From assembly GCF_003977595.1 (NCBI RefSeq), contig NZ_RYYR01000004.1, positions 124,001 to 188,000 of the forward strand: DNA of 64,000 bases, in the 5' to 3' direction. The notes below the pieces were generated by a model. It was given only the letters and a program-made list of their open reading frames with translations, did not search any database and had not been told where the DNA came from. Shown piece by piece: positions 17,681-26,110 of the stretch. Both the position numbers and the translations under genes were made by a program. This stretch comes from Lysinibacillus antri (GTDB lineage: Bacteria; Bacillota; Bacilli; Bacillales_A; Planococcaceae). Every line of letters begins with the position of its first letter. The first letter of the stretch is position 1.

Positions 17681-18994
17681 ATGAGAGCCTTTAAAATACC
17701 TATTACTATTTTATTTATGACGCTTTTTTTTGCTGCTTTTGGTCATTCGGTTGTATGGGGTCATTCATTTGTGACCGAAGAATCTCCTGCTAAAAATAGT
17801 ACGCAAGAGTCTTCACCAACAGAGATCCAGCTCATCTTTAATAGTAAAGTAGAGAAGGATTTTTCACTAAAGCTACTCGATGAAAATCAACAAGAAATTC
17901 AGTATGTAACAAAAAACATAGATAGTGAGCAAAAACAAATTTCTATACAAATCCCCCCATTACCATCTAGCAAATATACAGTAGAATATTACGTCATTTC
18001 TTCAAACGATGGGCATCCAATTCGAGGATCCTATCAATTTCAAGTGAAGGTAAAAGAAGAGCCAGTACCTCCTAATACACATAGTGAACAAGAAATGATA
18101 CCAAAACCATATGTTCCACCAATAGACAAAATCGAAGTCCCGCAAACTCAACCACAACCAGAGCCGATAAACAATTACCCGCAAGCATCAGAATGGATTA
18201 TTTATTTTATGAAAGCCTTGTATTTTTTTGGGCTTGTCCTTGTAATTGGCTGGGTTCTTTTGTTTCGATTGGTCATCCATAAATATCCGAAAGCAATAAA
18301 AGAGCCGTTTTTATTTTGGGGAACAATTCTCCAAATGGTTCATTTAGTAGGTTTAATCTCGGTAATATTAATCCAATTTAATATTTTTTCGTTAAATGGC
18401 CTCTCCTTTACATTCGATTCTCCCTTTGAAACGATTTTTACCGCGTTGTGGATCATTTCACTTTTCATGGCGTTACTAGGGTTTATATTTTTATTTAAAA
18501 GTATTTGGTTTGACGTCGTTTGGGTGCTGATCATCGTACTAAGTAAAAGTTTAAATGGGCATGCATTTGAGTTTGAACCAAAATATGTATTAGTGATCAC
18601 GGATAGTATTCATTTACTTGCCGCTTCACTTTGGGCTTCTGGCCTTACGCTTCTGATCATTCTTTGGCGTAAAGAAACATTGTATGTCAACGAGTTTTTA
18701 CCTATTTTTTCAAAAATGGCCTTCTATAGTATAGGTGTTTTATCGATTACAGGAACCTCTATTACGGTAATTTATGCCCCATCTATTAACCTACTCTTAA
18801 CAACATGGGGGATATTACTATTGATTAAAATCCTACTTGTCTGTCTCGTAATTGGAATGGGATTTATTATTCGACGGAAAATGAAAAAAATGAACATAGC
18901 GGATTTATCAAAATGGATTGTTGTAGACTTTACACTGATGCTCTTAATTCTCATCATCGTTTCCATTTTCACGTATTTAAATCCGCTACAATAA
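17681..18994 (+). CDS. CopC-CopD fusion copper uptake protein (YcnJ-like)
   Basis: A 437-residue membrane protein. A signal peptide (1-27) is followed by a CopC domain whose mature end begins GHSFVTEESPAKNS, with a second conserved His in SNDGHPIRGSYQFQV; these match the Cu(II) ligands of CopC. A Pro-rich linker leads to a CopD domain with about eight membrane segments. The family carries copper across the membrane. Its place just upstream of a multicopper oxidase cluster suggests it supplies copper to that enzyme. The start is ATG 17681 after AAAGGGA. Confidence 0.88.
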   Translation: MRAFKIPITILFMTLFFAAFGHSVVWGHSFVTEESPAKNSTQESSPTEIQLIFNSKVEKDFSLKLLDENQQEIQYVTKNIDSEQKQISIQIPPLPSSKYTVEYYVISSNDGHPIRGSYQFQVKVKEEPVPPNTHSEQEMIPKPYVPPIDKIEVPQTQPQPEPINNYPQASEWIIYFMKALYFFGLVLVIGWVLLFRLVIHKYPKAIKEPFLFWGTILQMVHLVGLISVILIQFNIFSLNGLSFTFDSPFETIFTALWIISLFMALLGFIFLFKSIWFDVVWVLIIVLSKSLNGHAFEFEPKYVLVITDSIHLLAASLWASGLTLLIILWRKETLYVNEFLPIFSKMAFYSIGVLSITGTSITVIYAPSINLLLTTWGILLLIKILLVCLVIGMGFIIRRKMKKMNIADLSKWIVVDFTLMLLILIIVSIFTYLNPLQ

Positions 18995-18995
18995 A

Positions 18996-19403
18996 TTAAG
19001 AGCGAATGGAAAAACAAAGTAAACAGTAGGATGCATACACAAGGATCGTACAAAATGTAACGAGAGACAAATCCGCAATCACACCAATCATCGGCCCCAT
19101 AATCCCTGCCATAAGACCACTTGAAACGCCTGATAATAATGTTTGGTAATCGACTAACGCACCAAAGATTGCCCCGATGACAATGGCGATAATCGTAGCA
19201 ACAATTGTAATCAGGGAATAATGACCTGGAAACGAATAGCCGAGTAATGTACCGACAGCGATCCCCATCACGCCACCACTTGTCATTGCAATGTTCATGC
19301 CAAGATGATAACTAATTAAATATTTTTTCTTATATAAATAAGAATAGGAAACGGCACTAACGAAGAAGTAGCTTATGAAAATAATCAAAATAAATAGATT
19401 CAA
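18996..19403 (-). CDS. Small membrane protein, antisense within the mnx cluster
   Basis: About 135 residues with four or five hydrophobic segments rich in Gly (GGVMGIAVGTLLGY, GAIFGALVDY, GLMAGIMGPMIGV). No family recognised. GGGAGG on the minus strand precedes two candidate TTG starts (19412 and 19403); longer starts up to 19457 lack a ribosome site. It converges on copC-copD, its stop lying one base past that gene's stop, and diverges from the 231-residue gene at 19480. Confidence 0.7.
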   Translation of the reverse strand: MNLFILIIFISYFFVSAVSYSYLYKKKYLISYHLGMNIAMTSGGVMGIAVGTLLGYSFPGHYSLITIVATIIAIVIGAIFGALVDYQTLLSGVSSGLMAGIMGPMIGVIADLSLVTFCTILVYASYCLLCFSIRS

Positions 19404-19479
19404 ATCAATCAACTCCTCCCTAACAGTGTATGTATGATGCATTAAGACTGGTGACAACTAAAAAAAAGGAAGGATGCAG

Positions 19480-20175
19480 ATGAACCGTCTCTATGAAAAG
19501 GAATACCCTGAGCTCAAGAAAGAAGATCACTATACGTCCCCTGCAAGCTCATTACCATTACATGAATTAAAAATGCTTCAAGACTATATTCATAGCGCCA
19601 ATTTGCAGCACTTGGGGGCAAAACTGCCGAATGCTAAGAAACAAATGATTTTATTAAAATTTTTTAAATCAAAGAAAAATCAGTTAGTGGAAGTGTATTC
19701 GAGAAATGGAGAAGAGGTTATCCATACAGTAGGGAAGGTAGCGGTTGTAGGTAGAAATTTTGTCATGCTGAAAACGTTATTTACCCGCTATTGGATTCCA
19801 TTCACTTCGATCCATTCCGCAAAGACACCATTCGGATTACCCGATGTTCCAGGGAGCCACCAACATGTCGTTATTGATCAAGAACTAAGGAGAAAATTAC
19901 TAACAAACTTTGGTGATACGGTGGCTAGTAAAGAAGCATTAAGACAACAATTTTTTGAAGAGCTTCTGGAGACAAATTTAAAAAGCTGGAAGGGGACAAA
20001 ATTAATCATTCTCGCTGGAAAATCGTATCACAACAGAATTCGTGATATTCAAAAGGGAGTTGTGCTATTAAAGGGAAATAATAAAATCCCGATCCACAAA
20101 ATTCAGTACATGAAACAAACAAGAATGATGTCGTTTATCGAACGTATTTTTACTAAATGGTTTAAAAAGCTTTGA
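19480..20175 (+). CDS. Mnx-cluster protein with two barrel-like repeats
   Basis: A 231-residue soluble protein, not assigned to a named family. Two stretches carry the same pattern: LVEVYSRNGEEV...TVGKVAVVGRNFVML...WIPFTSI (about 71-113) and GTKLIILAG...DIQKGVVLLKGNNKIPIHKI (about 175-212). Between them, QELRRKLLTNFGD closely matches QEMRRELAFNFGE in the protein at 24767, so the two are paralogues. The start is ATG 19480, seven bases after AAGGAAGG. A terminator follows directly. Confidence 0.78.
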   Translation: MNRLYEKEYPELKKEDHYTSPASSLPLHELKMLQDYIHSANLQHLGAKLPNAKKQMILLKFFKSKKNQLVEVYSRNGEEVIHTVGKVAVVGRNFVMLKTLFTRYWIPFTSIHSAKTPFGLPDVPGSHQHVVIDQELRRKLLTNFGDTVASKEALRQQFFEELLETNLKSWKGTKLIILAGKSYHNRIRDIQKGVVLLKGNNKIPIHKIQYMKQTRMMSFIERIFTKWFKKL

Positions 20176-20205
20176 GTCCTCCAATGGCTTAGGAGGACTT
20201 TTTTC
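20175..20205 (+). terminator. Intrinsic terminator
   Basis: AGTCCTCC pairs with GGAGGACT around an 8-base loop, then T6. It closes the gene at 19480 and separates it from the mnxE-F-G unit. Confidence 0.85.
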
Positions 20206-20318
20206 TTTTAGTAGAAAGTAAGAGGATTTCTATCTTTTATAAAATTAGTGATTTAGTTTATTTCATTTACTCAAATTACCATATGATAGGGTGATTATAA
20301 ATGGGAGGTGAAAATATT

Positions 20319-20606
20319 TTGGAAGGACCAATTTTAGACGAAAATAAATTATTTGAAGAGATGTTAGGAAAAACGATTTTACTCGTTACACAAAGTAAAC
20401 AATTAAGTATTTTAGGGCAAACATTCCGACCAATATTTACGGGGAAAGTTGTGAAAGTAACAAATGGCTACCTCACGTTAAACCCGGTGATTATCAAAAT
20501 GCATAATGCTCCTTTTTATAAATTCCCCACGCCACTTAGTTTTCCATTTGAGCATATTTCACTCTTCACCGAATTTGATATGGATCGAAAAATCCCACTG
20601 ATCTAA
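20319..20606 (+). CDS. mnxE: MnxE-like small subunit of the manganese oxidase complex
   Basis: 95 residues with no signal peptide. The C-terminal half shows FTGKVVKVTNGYLTLN and a closing FPFEHISLF strand, a small barrel-like pattern. Its place immediately before mnxF and mnxG is that of mnxE in the marine Bacillus mnx operon, where MnxE and MnxF form a copper-binding hexamer with MnxG. The start is TTG 20319, eight bases after GGAGGTG; the upstream in-frame ATG at 20301 overlaps that site. The E/F naming is by gene order only. Confidence 0.75.
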   Translation: MEGPILDENKLFEEMLGKTILLVTQSKQLSILGQTFRPIFTGKVVKVTNGYLTLNPVIIKMHNAPFYKFPTPLSFPFEHISLFTEFDMDRKIPLI

Positions 20607-20630
20607 TAAATTACAGAAAGGATGCAAACT

Positions 20631-20957
20631 ATGAATGAGGACTTAGCGAAAATCGCCGATCAACTCGGGGATGGAATGACAAACATCAATGATATTCGTT
20701 ATTCGGTAGTATCTGGGCATTTTCAAAATAATCCGGGAAAACGGGCGTTACTGTTAATCTTTCCTTTTCCATTTTTAATCATTGGAAAAATCGTAGACGT
20801 TGTCAGCGATTTTGTCGTGATCAAAGCGGAAGTAACGAATGTAACGGAACTTGATGATGAAGAATTTCGTGTTCATTTAGACGATATTGAAGTTTTTTAT
20901 ATTGAACAACCGGATGGGCCAAAGATTCCAGACATTCGGACTGGTAAACATGCTTAG
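20631..20957 (+). CDS. mnxF: MnxF-like small subunit of the manganese oxidase complex
   Basis: 108 residues. LLLIFPFPFLIIGKIVDVVSDFVVIKAEV and the final HLDDIEVFYIE strand repeat the barrel-like pattern of its neighbours. The start is ATG 20631 with AGAAAGGA upstream; ATG 20622 lies within that site. It overlaps mnxG by eight bases, which points to coupled synthesis and fixed subunit ratio. Confidence 0.75.
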   Translation: MNEDLAKIADQLGDGMTNINDIRYSVVSGHFQNNPGKRALLLIFPFPFLIIGKIVDVVSDFVVIKAEVTNVTELDDEEFRVHLDDIEVFYIEQPDGPKIPDIRTGKHA

Positions 20958-23900
20958 GAAATTTCATATTGTCGCTATTCCAATCCGAATTGTTGTCAAT
21001 CGATTTGGCGATCACGACCCAGACGGCATGATGTATGTATTAAAAGAAAATGAAAGTAGAATTAAAAAGAAAGTGGAGCTTAATCCTTTTTCAACAGTAG
21101 ATGAAGTTGAACCGTTAGTGATTCGGGCCAATGTGGGCGATGAAATAGAGGTACTATTTGAAAATCAATTGCCTTTTAATACGGGGATTCATATTCAAAG
21201 TGTCGAGTATGATGTGATGACTTCTGATGGAGCATTTGTCGGATTAAACAAGGATACAACTATTGGAAAGGGAGAAACCATTCTTTATAAATGGGAAGCG
21301 GATGTAGAAGGAATTCACTTTTTCGCTGATTTAGGTAATCCACTATCAAGTGAGCAAGGAAGCAATGTACATGGGTTGTTTGGCGCATTGTTTGTGGAAC
21401 CTAGAGGATCGTGGTGGACAGATCCTATCACAGGCAAACCCATCAATAGCGGTGCTTTCGCGGATGTTCATAATCCACTGTTACCATCCTTTCGAGAGTA
21501 CGGTTGGTTTTTCCATGATGAAATGGAAGTGGATGATTTAACCGGTCAAAAGCCAATTAGTCCACATACTCTTCAACCAGAGGCAACACACCTTGTCAAT
21601 TACCGCGCAGAACCAATGAGAAATCGCATGCGGTTGATCCAAGAAGGGGTCGTTTGTCCGGATTGTGAAGGGGAAGAAGTTCATCATGATTCCTGGGTTT
21701 TTGGAGACCCAGACACACCAATACTACGTGCGTATGTAGGAGATCCAATAAAAATTCGCCTTGTTCATGGTGGTACACAAGAAACGCACTCGTTCCATTA
21801 TCATGTGCATCAATGGTTATTTGAAGCAACGGATATGGACTCAGAAATAGTAGATGTTCAGGCAATTTCACCACAAGCACAGTTTACGGTTTCACCAATG
21901 TATGGGGCAGGGAGTTTGCATGGGGCAATAGGGGATGCGATTATCCATTGTCACTTATACCCGCACTTTGGCGAAGGGATGTGGGGTATGCAACGAACAT
22001 TTGATACATTGCAAGATGGCACTATGTGTTATCCAAATGGTGTACAAATTAAAGCACTTCAACCACTTCCAGATCGACCGCTTCCGCCAAAACCCACACT
22101 CGATCGACCAGGCTTTCCAAACTTTATACCGGGCATTCCTGGATTTAAAGCACCACGTCCTCCATTAGGTATTGAAAATGGCAGAGAACCGACAATTATT
22201 GAACGAAACCATTTTGCGCCAAATGCGGTACCGGGTGCAGTGTTTGTCAATCCAGCACCTGAAAATGCACCAGTTCGGAATTATGATGTCGTATTAATGC
22301 AAATGCCGATTGTGTATAACAATCAAGGCTGGCATGATCCAGAAGGACGCCTATATGTTCTAGCGGAAGATGAAGAGGATGTAAGATGCGGTAGAAAAAA
22401 ACCAGAGCCCCTCGTTATTCGAGCAAATGCTGGGGAAGTGGTACGTTTTAGATATACGAATAAGTTGCCTGAAACGATAGGGGGCAATGCCTTCCAATTA
22501 GTCAATCGAACGTATGAAGCTGGTATGCATGTTCATTTCGTAAAGTTTGACGTTCTTGTAGCAGATGGTGCAAATGTTGGTTGGAATTATGATTCTGGCA
22601 TTCTCCCGGGTGAAACAATTGAATATCAATGGTACGCAGATGTGGAATTAAAATGTACGTTTTGGCATGACCATTTATTTGCCAATGAACATCAACAACA
22701 TGGTGTTTTTGCTAGCATTAATATACAAGCAAGAGGTTCCGAGTATTTAGACCCTTATACTGGTAAGGAAATAAACGCCGGGACACAGGCGATGATTACA
22801 AATAAATTGATTCCAGATTTTAGAGAAATTAATTTGTTTGTGCATGATTTTGCTTTACTGTTTGATAAAGATGGATGTCCATTAAATCCTCCTCCTTTCC
22901 CTGGTTCACCAGATGATCCAGGTGTAATGGGTGTGAACTATCGAAATGAGCCAATCCAATTCCGGTTAAAAGAGCCAGATTGTGATCCTGCATATGTATT
23001 TAGCTCGTGGGTGCATGGAGATCCTGTGACACCTCTGCTTGAAACATATAATGGCGATCCTGTTCGAGTAAGGCTCATTCAAGGTGCACATGAAGAATCG
23101 CATAGTTTTAATCTTCACCGACAAAGATGGTATAGGGAGCGCCCAGATTTAGATTCAGAGCTCGACCAACAGCAACATATCGTCATCGCTGAAACCTTCA
23201 CATTGGAATTTAACATGGAAGGTGAAGGGGATTTTGATATGCTGTATCATTTTGGGACATTAGAGGATATTTGGTTAGGGAACTGGGGCATCTTCCGCTC
23301 CTATGAAAAAAGGGTAAAACACTTAAAACCATTACCTGATCGTGAGGTTCCTGAAAAAAGAGAGAAGCCGTTACCTAAACGAACAGGGAAGAAACCTCCA
23401 ATGGCTGTGCTTGGTCAATACGATTACCCACCGAATGCCAAAGTGAGAAAATATGAGGTGGTAGCCTTAAATACAAGGATTGATTATAACGATGAAGGGG
23501 ATCATGATCCATTCGGTATCGTCTTTGCCTTGAAAAAAGACGTAAAAGATATTTTATCTGGGAAGCTAAACCCTGAACCACTCATAATTCGTGCAAATGT
23601 TGGGGAATATGTGGAAGTGACTTTAACGAATAACCTAACTGGCGTAGATCATCATGATGGAATACACGGCTATCCGGAAGTACCAGTGGATGCGTTTTTC
23701 CCACCGTCGAACCGTATTTCCATGCATGCGCAACTCGTACAATACGATGTTCGCCATTCTGATGGGGCAACGGTTGGATTTAATGATGATCAAACAATTG
23801 GTCCTGGCGAAAGTATTACCTATCGATGGTACATTGATCAAGATATCGGTTGTGTGAATTTATGGGATATGGCAGACATTCGAAATCATCGTCACCATGG

Positions 23901-24780
23901 AGCATTTGGGATGTTAATTGCAGAACCTAGAGGATCAAAATATTTAGATTCAAAATCAAGAAAAGAAGTAACTACTGGCAGCCAAGTGATTATCTCGACA
24001 CCTCTTCTTCCTGAATTTAGAGAGTTTGCTCTTTTAATGCATGATGGTGTAAGACTGCTTGATAAAAATGGTGAGCTGATTATAGATCCAGATCCACTGT
24101 TCTTTGGGGAACAACCTGAAGAGGAAGAACCTGATTTTGAAGACCGAGGCTCAAGAGGGTTTAACTATCGGTACGAACCTTTTAGAAATCGTGTGGAAGA
24201 GTTTAAGGATATTCACAAAGTATTTAGTTCCAAAGTTTATGAAGATCCAAGTACACCAGTATTCTTAGCCTATCCAAATGATCCAGTAATTTTCCGATTA
24301 ACTTCCCCTGCTGATCGTGCAAGAGCTCGTTCATTTGTGCTTCACGGACATAAGTTCAATAGAAGTGAAGATGATATTAATTCATCTGTTATTTCGGTGC
24401 GCGGTCAATATGCCGTCGGAGGAAATGACGACTTCCATCTGCATTATGGAGCAGGTAGTTTATTTGGAAGAGCAGGAGATTATATGTATCGATCGGGTAA
24501 TATTCGATGGGATGTTGAATTAGGACTTTGGGGCATTTTCCGAGTACTGGAACATAAAACGAATCAGCTAGCTCCATTAGAAGTGTATTCAGAAAATCGT
24601 GACGATAAAAGAGCGTTTTCTACAATGAAAAAATATGTTAGCCGTGCGATAAAAAGTGTCCAATTATCAAAGGATATATTGGGAAGAAAAGTCATTCTCT
24701 CAGCGTTACCACCAAAGCAAAGTGCTCGAAATACCCATTCACCAGAAAAGAATGAAGGTGTTCAAAATGAGACGTTGTAA
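20950..24780 (+). CDS. mnxG: Multicopper oxidase, manganese(II) oxidase MnxG type
   Basis: 1276 residues, three times the size of CotA-type laccases and close to MnxG of marine Bacillus (about 1217). Several cupredoxin units are visible by their repeated start (RNYDVVLMQMPIVYNNQGWHDPEG and similar at about 440 and 830). Copper ligands: H280, H283, H285, H287; H333-C334-H335 with H339 and M344 (type 1 site); H527-V-H529; H573-D-H575, followed by H581 and H584. The C-terminal ligand pairs of ordinary laccases thus come first in the chain, an order also described for MnxG. No signal peptide, as expected for a spore-surface protein made in the mother cell. The start overlaps mnxF. Substrate is inferred from the family. 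Confidence 0.88.
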   Translation: MLRKFHIVAIPIRIVVNRFGDHDPDGMMYVLKENESRIKKKVELNPFSTVDEVEPLVIRANVGDEIEVLFENQLPFNTGIHIQSVEYDVMTSDGAFVGLNKDTTIGKGETILYKWEADVEGIHFFADLGNPLSSEQGSNVHGLFGALFVEPRGSWWTDPITGKPINSGAFADVHNPLLPSFREYGWFFHDEMEVDDLTGQKPISPHTLQPEATHLVNYRAEPMRNRMRLIQEGVVCPDCEGEEVHHDSWVFGDPDTPILRAYVGDPIKIRLVHGGTQETHSFHYHVHQWLFEATDMDSEIVDVQAISPQAQFTVSPMYGAGSLHGAIGDAIIHCHLYPHFGEGMWGMQRTFDTLQDGTMCYPNGVQIKALQPLPDRPLPPKPTLDRPGFPNFIPGIPGFKAPRPPLGIENGREPTIIERNHFAPNAVPGAVFVNPAPENAPVRNYDVVLMQMPIVYNNQGWHDPEGRLYVLAEDEEDVRCGRKKPEPLVIRANAGEVVRFRYTNKLPETIGGNAFQLVNRTYEAGMHVHFVKFDVLVADGANVGWNYDSGILPGETIEYQWYADVELKCTFWHDHLFANEHQQHGVFASINIQARGSEYLDPYTGKEINAGTQAMITNKLIPDFREINLFVHDFALLFDKDGCPLNPPPFPGSPDDPGVMGVNYRNEPIQFRLKEPDCDPAYVFSSWVHGDPVTPLLETYNGDPVRVRLIQGAHEESHSFNLHRQRWYRERPDLDSELDQQQHIVIAETFTLEFNMEGEGDFDMLYHFGTLEDIWLGNWGIFRSYEKRVKHLKPLPDREVPEKREKPLPKRTGKKPPMAVLGQYDYPPNAKVRKYEVVALNTRIDYNDEGDHDPFGIVFALKKDVKDILSGKLNPEPLIIRANVGEYVEVTLTNNLTGVDHHDGIHGYPEVPVDAFFPPSNRISMHAQLVQYDVRHSDGATVGFNDDQTIGPGESITYRWYIDQDIGCVNLWDMADIRNHRHHGAFGMLIAEPRGSKYLDSKSRKEVTTGSQVIISTPLLPEFREFALLMHDGVRLLDKNGELIIDPDPLFFGEQPEEEEPDFEDRGSRGFNYRYEPFRNRVEEFKDIHKVFSSKVYEDPSTPVFLAYPNDPVIFRLTSPADRARARSFVLHGHKFNRSEDDINSSVISVRGQYAVGGNDDFHLHYGAGSLFGRAGDYMYRSGNIRWDVELGLWGIFRVLEHKTNQLAPLEVYSENRDDKRAFSTMKKYVSRAIKSVQLSKDILGRKVILSALPPKQSARNTHSPEKNEGVQNETL

Positions 24781-25618
24781 AACATGTCATAATCGTAAAT
24801 GTACCTGTCATAAATTAAACGATGCTAGTCATCACATTAGTAACAATCAGCCACCGATTAAACCAGTTGATTTATTTGGCTCACCTTTTAATTGTAAAAA
24901 ACAAAAAAAGACACCTCGATTCACTTCACCGAATAGTCCTCTTTCTGCTGATGAGTTAAATGAATTGCAAGCTTGTATTGAAGAAGTAAATGATTTGCTC
25001 AGATCGCTCGGTTCGGAGAGTAATCCGAATAATACCCGACAATTACAACTTCATTTTTTTAATTTGAGAGGGGAAATTGTGAAAGCGCAAATCCTCACTA
25101 CTCCAGTTGAAGATGAAGGCGATACAGACGAAGGTGAGGAGGAGCAAGAACGAATCGATATGGATGGTTCGGATTGTCACGGGAAGATTTTAAATAAAAT
25201 CGGAAAACTAGCTACTGCAGGACGAGATTTTATTCAAATGAATGAAGTTGGTTCCGCAACATTTATTTTGTATGAACATTTACTCTCTGTTACAAGAGAA
25301 AACAAATGTGAATATGATAAAGCAATAGTCCCTGAATTTCATGATGCATCGCAAGAAATGAGACGAGAATTGGCATTTAACTTCGGTGAATTTGTCACAA
25401 AAGATACGGAACTATTGAATTTATTTTTTGGCATCCCATTATACCTCCATCTAAAAAAATATTTAGGGAAAGATGTGAAGGTGAAAGTTGCGGAAGGTTG
25501 CATCTTTGGTACGTTAATTGCAACGAATGCTAATAAAATTAATCTAGTAAATAATACAGGAGAAATCGAATTTAGTTTAAAGGATATCTATTATATAGAA
25601 GTAATAAATATTAAATAA
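24767..25618 (+). CDS. Cys-rich mnx-cluster protein, paralogue of the gene at 19480
   Basis: 283 residues. The N-terminus RRCKTCHNRKCTCHK resembles the Cys/His-rich start of the protein at 17294. Residues about 100-185 and 235-283 carry barrel-like strands (GKIGKL-like KIGKLATAGRDFIQMNEV; DVKVKVAEGCIFGTLIATNANKI...FSLKDIYYIEV, shown in part). A Glu/Asp-rich loop (about 120-140) lies between. QEMRRELAFNFGE matches the 231-residue paralogue upstream. The start is ATG 24767, six bases after GAAGGTG, and overlaps the mnxG end by 14 bases. Confidence 0.78.
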   Translation: MRRCKTCHNRKCTCHKLNDASHHISNNQPPIKPVDLFGSPFNCKKQKKTPRFTSPNSPLSADELNELQACIEEVNDLLRSLGSESNPNNTRQLQLHFFNLRGEIVKAQILTTPVEDEGDTDEGEEEQERIDMDGSDCHGKILNKIGKLATAGRDFIQMNEVGSATFILYEHLLSVTRENKCEYDKAIVPEFHDASQEMRRELAFNFGEFVTKDTELLNLFFGIPLYLHLKKYLGKDVKVKVAEGCIFGTLIATNANKINLVNNTGEIEFSLKDIYYIEVINIK

Positions 25619-25723
25619 TAGAAAATTTGATATTTACAATTATTTCTACCTTGCACCTTTGTAAACTTAGTATATAATTAGTTTGTTAAATTGAATAATG
25701 GCACTTTAAAGCATTAAAATACT

Positions 25724-25765
25724 AAATCGTGTACATCGCAAAAAACGATGTGCACGGTTTTATTT
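25724..25765 (+). terminator. Intrinsic terminator after the mnx cluster
   Basis: AAATCGTGTACATCG pairs with CGATGTGCACGGTTT (one G-U pair) around a CAAAAAA loop, followed by a T-rich run. It lies about 100 bases past the last mnx-cluster stop. Confidence 0.75.
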
Positions 25766-26023
25766 TCAATTTACAATCTTATGTTGGATAGGCAAATACG
25801 CTATCAATATACACAGATGTACATATAATATAGTGAATTTAAAAGTTATAAATACAAAGAAGTACATGTTTTATAAAGAATGGCCATTAGATGAGAATAT
25901 ATGGGGCTAACTATATTTGCCACTTATAGGCTTATTGATTTAACCAATATTAATGTTATGACGAATTGATAACTAAATTTTATCATAATTTGGTAAAAAT
26001 ATTATCGTTTTCTATAAATAGTC

Positions 26024-26052
26024 TTGACGTACGTTTATAAAATTTGTACACT
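26024..26052 (+). promoter_or_regulatory. Candidate SigA promoter of the aspartokinase gene
   Basis: TTGACG at 26024-26029, a 17-base spacer, then TACACT at 26047-26052. The start codon is about 59 bases downstream. Proposed from consensus match and spacing only. Confidence 0.45.
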
Positions 26053-26110
26053 GTGAACAATCAAATGTTTTTTCGGAAAATACAATCTTGAATAGTAAGG
26101 ATTTGGTGAA

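Larger units (their letters stand above)
25619..26110. other. 492-base gap between the mnx cluster and aspartokinase
   Basis: It holds a hairpin with T-run at 25724-25765 and a possible promoter at 26024-26052. I looked for a lysine riboswitch in front of the aspartokinase and did not see its conserved core. The rest is AT-rich with no convincing small gene. Confidence 0.5.

Noticed and set aside
25619-26110. Lysine riboswitch before aspartokinase
   Set aside because: The conserved lysine-riboswitch core is not present, and the hairpin there sits nearer the mnx cluster end.
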